This document shows, piece by piece, positions 59,583 to 64,000 of a stretch of DNA of 64,000 nt (position 1 is its first letter; every line of letters starts with the position of its first letter). The stretch comes from Solibacillus sp. FSL H8-0523 (lineage in GTDB: Bacteria; Bacillota; Bacilli; Bacillales_A; Planococcaceae): positions 1,550,001-1,614,000 of the forward strand of contig NZ_CP150291.1 in the NCBI RefSeq assembly GCF_038051985.1, written 5' to 3'. A program made the position numbers and the translations under genes. The notes under the pieces are model-generated. The model was not told where the DNA came from. It saw nothing but the letters and a program-made list of their open reading frames with translations, and ran no database searches.

Positions 59583-60356
59583 TTATTCAGCTAGGTATAC
59601 AAACTCATATTCAAAATAGATGTCAAAGTCTCCTATGAATCTAAGGGAATTACTATCTAATTGAAATTCAAGCCATACGTTATTATGGTTTGCGTACCTG
59701 TATACATTTACATTTTCAAGTGATGAAATAATTTCTTCATTTTCAAAATCAATAAAAATTTCTTCATTAAATTGTAAGTTGGTTAAAGTAGTGGTTTGGT
59801 CAGTGGTATCATTGATAATCGAAATTGAGCCGTTTGCAATCTTTTTAGTGATCCATACTTTCGGCTTAATAACAAAATCGCCTTCATTGTAAATTGAGTA
59901 GTGATTAGTTGTAGAAGTTCTTGATTGAACAATATCAGTAGTTGTTGCGGGGCTGTACATGAAAGGGGAGTTGCAGCGTATGTTTATATCAAAATAACCA
60001 TCTTTCGCGCCATTGTGAGTTAATGTAGAATCGCCTTCGACCATAGCATATAAAATAAACCCAGGCTTTGTATCAAACGTAAGAGGCTTGTAATAAGGTT
60101 GGAATAGCCACCTAGCAATTTGTCTCAAGTTATTTCTTTCGCGCCATTCACTTATAAAAACTCTCAAAGTAAAAGCGAGTGGTTCAATGTCCACTCGCGT
60201 ATGATAAGGTTTATTTTGATTAGCTACTCTTTGTTCAACGATACTTCTTCGAGGTAAGAAGGATTCTTGAAATAAGCCCTCGCCAAGTGAAATGATGTGA
60301 ACACCCATGTCTTCTGAAGAAATATTATCAAATGTAAAATGAACTGCTTCACGCAT
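59583..60356 (-). CDS. Distal tail protein (Dit, siphovirus tail component)
   Basis: 257 residues. The opening VHFTFDNISSEDMGVHIISL and the pattern RVANQNKPYHTRVDIEPLAF, FQPYYKPLTFDTKPGFILYA are those of Dit-type proteins. The C-terminal half is a galectin-like beta-sandwich (EGDFVIKPKVWITKKIANGS). Dit forms the hexameric ring connecting the tail tube with the hub. Its ATG overlaps the tape measure stop (TAATG). The Tal gene follows after 15 bases. Confidence 0.88.
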   Translation of the reverse strand: MREAVHFTFDNISSEDMGVHIISLGEGLFQESFLPRRSIVEQRVANQNKPYHTRVDIEPLAFTLRVFISEWRERNNLRQIARWLFQPYYKPLTFDTKPGFILYAMVEGDSTLTHNGAKDGYFDINIRCNSPFMYSPATTTDIVQSRTSTTNHYSIYNEGDFVIKPKVWITKKIANGSISIINDTTDQTTTLTNLQFNEEIFIDFENEEIISSLENVNVYRYANHNNVWLEFQLDSNSLRFIGDFDIYFEYEFVYLAE

Positions 60357-63300
60357 TAGCGAATCCCTCTTTCTCTTTTAAGTGTATTTTGCACTTCTGA
60401 CAAAACTGTTTGTGCTAAACTTTTAGCTGTTGATTCATTTGCAATCATTTTATCAACATGAAACTCCAATGAAATTGATGGTGTCGCGGAGACACTATTT
60501 AATTCTGGCTGTCTGATTGGTGACATCTTTAATGGGCTAATTAAGCGTTGTAATGTTTCGAGAACTGAAGCGTATTTAAAGAAATCTTTTGTTTCTTTTT
60601 TATTTAAAATAACTTCTTCTTCATGCAGTATTCCAACTTTCCCACCAGAAAATGAGCCTGTATAGCCGCCTGTATTCAATGAAGCAAGTTTTGAACCATA
60701 ATCTCTAATAAGCTTCTGTAAAGCAGAGGAAGACACTTGCTTCACACCTGTTGATAATAAATAATTTCCAAACTCTTTTTTCTGCTTATCTGTTAATTCT
60801 GCTAGAGCGTCTTTAAGTGTAACGTCACTTGAAATAGCAGAGCCAGCTTTTCGCCCCGAAGCTGCTAGAGCGTCAGCTTTATCACGAATCTGTTTTTTAA
60901 GATATGGAGAATCTGCCTGAAGACTAACTTCTTCAAATAAAAATTTCCCTGTTAAAACTTGAGCATCCCCTGCACCGAGAGGAGGGGAGTTTGCTTTGGA
61001 AGAGTTTGACGAACTAGAATAGCTTGAATTACCAATTGAGCTTCCGTCTTGTATTTCTTTTAACTTGTCAATGGCTTCTTGAAGACTAGTGATAATATTT
61101 TGACGAATTGATAGGCCGACTGCCTTCATTGTTCCATCAAGTGTATTTTCAAGTTCTGGCATAGTTGCTTTCATTTCGTCCATATATTCTTTAAATTCTG
61201 CCGACAATTCATCGAAATTCCCAGCTACAATATCTGCTTTAATTTGTGCAAATTTAACTTCATCATTTAATTGATCTGTATAGAATTGATCCCAATATTC
61301 TTTTAAATCGTCAATTCTTTCTTTTTCTCTCTCATGGTAGTCACTTTCCATTTTTTCTTGCTTACTAATTTGCTCTCGTTTTTCTTCAAGCATTTCATTT
61401 AAGTTGCCTTTTCTGTCATCGGCTTCTTTTTTGCGGCGCTTGGTTGCGATAGTGTCATCAATTTTTTCCAATTCTTCATTTAAACCTTTTCGCTCTGCTT
61501 TTGCTTCAAGGGATTGATCTAGTGATAAAAGGTTGATTTTACGCAACACTTCAAGACGTTCTTTTTCTAATTCATTCATTTCTTTAGCATAGTCGTATTC
61601 CGATTCTTCACGATCAATACTATCTAATTTGTCTTGAATTATTTTTTGATAAGCATCCATCTCATCGCGGTAGTTATCCATGACTCGCTTATGTCGCTTA
61701 TCTTCTGCTTTCATATCATCATCTATAGAGCGTATATGCATGTCCCGTTTTTGCGAAATGTAGTCTTTATATGCACTGATTAATTTATCTGCTGTTTCTG
61801 ATGCCAATTTATCATTTGAATCTTTAAGACTGGCTTCTGTGTCTTTAATTACGCCTTCCAAGTTCCAGTACTCTAATGCCAAGTCTTCAAGTTGCTCTTT
61901 ATAACCTTTTACTATTTCGATGTTTAATTTTTCTGTTCGTATTAATTTTTTCAATTCATTAGTTTTATTCGTGATGGCTGTTTGATTTTGTTTTAGTAAA
62001 TTTAATTGGTACTCTATCTCATTATTGTAATCCGCAGAGCCTTCATCCATTAATCCCGAAATGGCTTTTGAGCGGTCTATTAAGAATTGAATATCGTCAA
62101 TTTCCTCGTCAAAAGCACCCATTCGAGCATCAATCTTATCAATAGGAGATTGCAAAATTGCATTGTTTAAAGCTTGCATTTCAATTTTTAATTTTTCTGC
62201 ACTGATTTTCATTGTATCTAGTGTTTCGGCAGATAGTGTTCCACTATTAATTAGTTTTTCAAGGAAAGCTAATTGTGCTCGATTCACATCTTGCATTTTC
62301 GCCATTTGATCTTTGTTACGGTCTAATGTTGCACCATATCGCGCACTCGAAGTATCAAGTGTTTTAATCTTTTCATTTTCAAAATCTAAAATCCGTTGGT
62401 AAGTTTCCTTTTTTTGATTGAATTCTTCTAAGTAAGAATTAATTACTCCTACTTCAAGTGAAGAAATGTTATTATCTATTTTTGGGATTTCGGCTTTGAT
62501 TCTTACTAAATCTGATTGAATTTGATCGATTGCTTGCTGTTCTGTAGTAATAGAAGAAGGGGTAGAGGAAGATGATACTTTACCGCTTTTTGCTGCGGAA
62601 ACATAACTTGCGGAATCAATAGCTTTGCCTGAAGCATTTCTCGTTTCGTAATGCAAATGTGAGCCTTTGGCACTTCCTGTTTCACCAATTGTTCCAATTT
62701 GCATACCAGCAACAATTGTTTCACCGAGTTTCGCAATCGCTTTGTCAAGATGGGCATAGATATGCTTAACTCCCTTATCATCTTGAACAACAACGATATT
62801 ACCATATGAACTAGCGTAGCCAGTTTGTTTTGAATTTCCACTAGCAATTACTTTTCCACTAATATTAGCATCAAGTCGTTGACCAGTAACACCATCAATG
62901 TCAGTACCTTCATGCATTTTTCTAACGCCAGAAATAGGGTGGTTACGCATACCAAAGCTAGAAGTAATCGTTCCGTCCCAGCCATTAAGATTTTTTGAGG
63001 TAGAAGAAGAGGTGATAGTGCCTGTCTGTTGAACCTTGCCAGATTTAATTTGTTTTTCTAATGCTGCGGCTTGCTCAATTAATAATTTCTTCTTATCTTG
63101 TTCCAGCTTAATTTCCTGCTGCAAAGATGCACGATATTCTTTACTATAAGTTGTCATACCATTGCGTAATAGTTGTTGTTTTTCAATTTCTGCATTAACC
63201 GCTTCAAGAGCTTGTTTATATTTATCTGTAATATAAATAGATTCTTTTGTACTTTTCTCAGTAGATTTAGCAGTTTTATCTTGAGCCTTTTCGACTCTAT

Positions 63301-64000
63301 CTAATGCTGTTAATACACCACTAGCCTGTGTATTTCTTAAACCCTCAAGAGATGCCAGCTCTGCTAATTTACTAGCGTAAGGTTCTGCTTTTTGAGTAAG
63401 ACGCATTAACGCTTTACCAAGATCGTCTACTCTTTGTTTATTTTGCTCAGTTACTCCTTCTGCCATTAATTCATCAAATTCAATTTGAGCTTTTTGTGAA
63501 AGTTTATAATAAGCCATAGTTAAATCATCAAGTGCGGCAATGTTTGCGTTAATAAGTCTTATACGAGCATTAGTTTCAGTAAATTGTTTAACAGTAGCTT
63601 CTTCTTCTGCGGTAAGCAAATTCTTTTTAGAAGCTTCCACAGCTTTCAATAGAATATCCTGAGCTTTACTTTCTGCTTTAAGGCTATCAATTCGCAATTC
63701 ACCTTCTTTTACAAGGTGAGGGTATAGAAGAGCCAGTTTTTGCTTAGTATCTATTAGCGCTAACTCTTGTTCTGCTGTTCTTACTGTTGCTGAGGTTAAA
63801 TTTTCATAACTAAAAATCAAATCTTCTGTATCAGAAATTAATTTTGCGGAAACACCAGCTACTTGCTCTGCTCCACTACTCAATTCTTTCAGTGAGGCTA
63901 CGTATTTTTGTAATTCTTCTGAAGCTTTTCCAGAACTTTCACCTGACTCATCAAGAGCAAAAGCTTGCGCTCTCGCTGACTCAATAGATACATTATTTGT
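60356..64000 (-). CDS. Tail tape measure protein with M23 peptidase domain (runs off the right edge)
   Basis: The frame is open to the window edge; at least 1214 residues are visible and the true start lies outside. It consists mostly of long helical coiled coils (EEINAELDDIQ-type; DRNKDQMAKMQDVNRAQLAF; REKERIDDLKEYWDQFY). Within them is a LytM/M23 metallopeptidase domain (HEGTDIDGVTGQRLD; GNIVVVQDDKGVKHIYAHLD; GSAKGSHLHYETRNASGK), with the HxxxD and HxH zinc motifs intact. The protein sets tail length. The peptidase may open the wall during DNA entry, as known for other phage tape measures. The C-terminus has a small conserved helical region (LEFHVDKMIANESTAKSLAQ). Confidence 0.93.
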   Translation of the reverse strand, partial: TNNVSIESARAQAFALDESGESSGKASEELQKYVASLKELSSGAEQVAGVSAKLISDTEDLIFSYENLTSATVRTAEQELALIDTKQKLALLYPHLVKEGELRIDSLKAESKAQDILLKAVEASKKNLLTAEEEATVKQFTETNARIRLINANIAALDDLTMAYYKLSQKAQIEFDELMAEGVTEQNKQRVDDLGKALMRLTQKAEPYASKLAELASLEGLRNTQASGVLTALDRVEKAQDKTAKSTEKSTKESIYITDKYKQALEAVNAEIEKQQLLRNGMTTYSKEYRASLQQEIKLEQDKKKLLIEQAAALEKQIKSGKVQQTGTITSSSTSKNLNGWDGTITSSFGMRNHPISGVRKMHEGTDIDGVTGQRLDANISGKVIASGNSKQTGYASSYGNIVVVQDDKGVKHIYAHLDKAIAKLGETIVAGMQIGTIGETGSAKGSHLHYETRNASGKAIDSASYVSAAKSGKVSSSSTPSSITTEQQAIDQIQSDLVRIKAEIPKIDNNISSLEVGVINSYLEEFNQKKETYQRILDFENEKIKTLDTSSARYGATLDRNKDQMAKMQDVNRAQLAFLEKLINSGTLSAETLDTMKISAEKLKIEMQALNNAILQSPIDKIDARMGAFDEEIDDIQFLIDRSKAISGLMDEGSADYNNEIEYQLNLLKQNQTAITNKTNELKKLIRTEKLNIEIVKGYKEQLEDLALEYWNLEGVIKDTEASLKDSNDKLASETADKLISAYKDYISQKRDMHIRSIDDDMKAEDKRHKRVMDNYRDEMDAYQKIIQDKLDSIDREESEYDYAKEMNELEKERLEVLRKINLLSLDQSLEAKAERKGLNEELEKIDDTIATKRRKKEADDRKGNLNEMLEEKREQISKQEKMESDYHEREKERIDDLKEYWDQFYTDQLNDEVKFAQIKADIVAGNFDELSAEFKEYMDEMKATMPELENTLDGTMKAVGLSIRQNIITSLQEAIDKLKEIQDGSSIGNSSYSSSSNSSKANSPPLGAGDAQVLTGKFLFEEVSLQADSPYLKKQIRDKADALAASGRKAGSAISSDVTLKDALAELTDKQKKEFGNYLLSTGVKQVSSSALQKLIRDYGSKLASLNTGGYTGSFSGGKVGILHEEEVILNKKETKDFFKYASVLETLQRLISPLKMSPIRQPELNSVSATPSISLEFHVDKMIANESTAKSLAQTVLSEVQNTLKRERGIR

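Larger units (their letters stand above)
35270..64000. mobile_element. Prophage of siphovirus type, distal end of the late region
   Basis: From the broken ABC gene to the right edge nearly every gene is phage-like: tape measure, Dit, Tal, holin, amidase, BppU and fibres, with AT-richer codon use than the host. The late operon is on the minus strand, and a short plus-strand group lies at the att end. Integrase, repressor, replication, packaging and capsid genes must lie to the right of the window. Confidence 0.92.

Noticed and set aside
35270-64000. CRISPR array or tRNA genes in the repeat-rich prophage
   Set aside because: The repeats are in-frame coding repeats without unique spacers, and no cloverleaf sequence was found.

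Overview
The window reads as the chromosome of a low-GC Gram-positive bacterium of the Bacillales, most likely Planococcaceae (Solibacillus, Lysinibacillus or Kurthia-like). This rests on a wall amidase with three SLH domains, copper-amine-oxidase-type stalk proteins, a CadC/CadA pair of Gram-positive type, a Bacillus-style Ter stress operon behind a sigma-W-like promoter, and strong AGGAGG-type ribosome binding sites. No rRNA, tRNA or CRISPR array was seen.

Positions 1-35,270 are host chromosome. From the left: the 5' part of a cadmium/zinc efflux ATPase with its CadC repressor and a promoter flanked by two operators; two stalk-domain surface proteins; a ten-gene block (4.2-13.5 kb) holding YceG, three TerD proteins, a citrate-lyase-like aldolase, a TRSP phosphoribosyltransferase, a StiP/pelota protein, a HAD phosphatase and TelA; an EamA transporter; two cell-wall amidases and another stalk protein; a 0.7 kb gene-free stretch with inverted-repeat elements; small membrane proteins; a heterodimeric ABC exporter; more small membrane and lipoproteins; a PadR-DUF2812-ABC efflux cassette with palindromic operators over its promoter; an RlmI-type rRNA methyltransferase; a chemotaxis receptor; and an HTH protein.

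At about 35,270 an ABC exporter gene of the YheI type stops in the middle of its ATPase domain, just after the Q-loop. From there to the right edge the sequence is an AT-richer siphovirus-like prophage, of which only the distal part of the late region is in view. Its end carries a short plus-strand group of small genes (35.5-38.3 kb), led by a serine-recombinase-like protein that lacks the catalytic serine. A bidirectional terminator separates this group from the long minus-strand late operon. In transcription order (right to left) that operon holds: tape measure with an M23 peptidase, Dit, Tal, an FN3 adhesin, holin-like proteins, an amidase endolysin, small lysis-associated proteins, BppU, and an unusually long series of receptor-binding or fibre genes.

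The fibre region (38.5-51.7 kb) is the most notable structure. It is built from a few interchangeable modules: two types of N-terminal adaptor, a shared 'VDEIPTNLEGK' joint, Asp-box beta-propellers, beta-helices and FN3 domains. It includes a 1.7 kb tandem duplication in which adaptor and propeller are separate genes joined by overlapping stop and start codons. Lysis genes lie upstream of the baseplate/fibre genes rather than at the end of the operon. Together with the inactive-looking recombinase nearby, this suggests a locus that diversifies host recognition by modular recombination. That is inference; the sequence shows the modules, not the mechanism.
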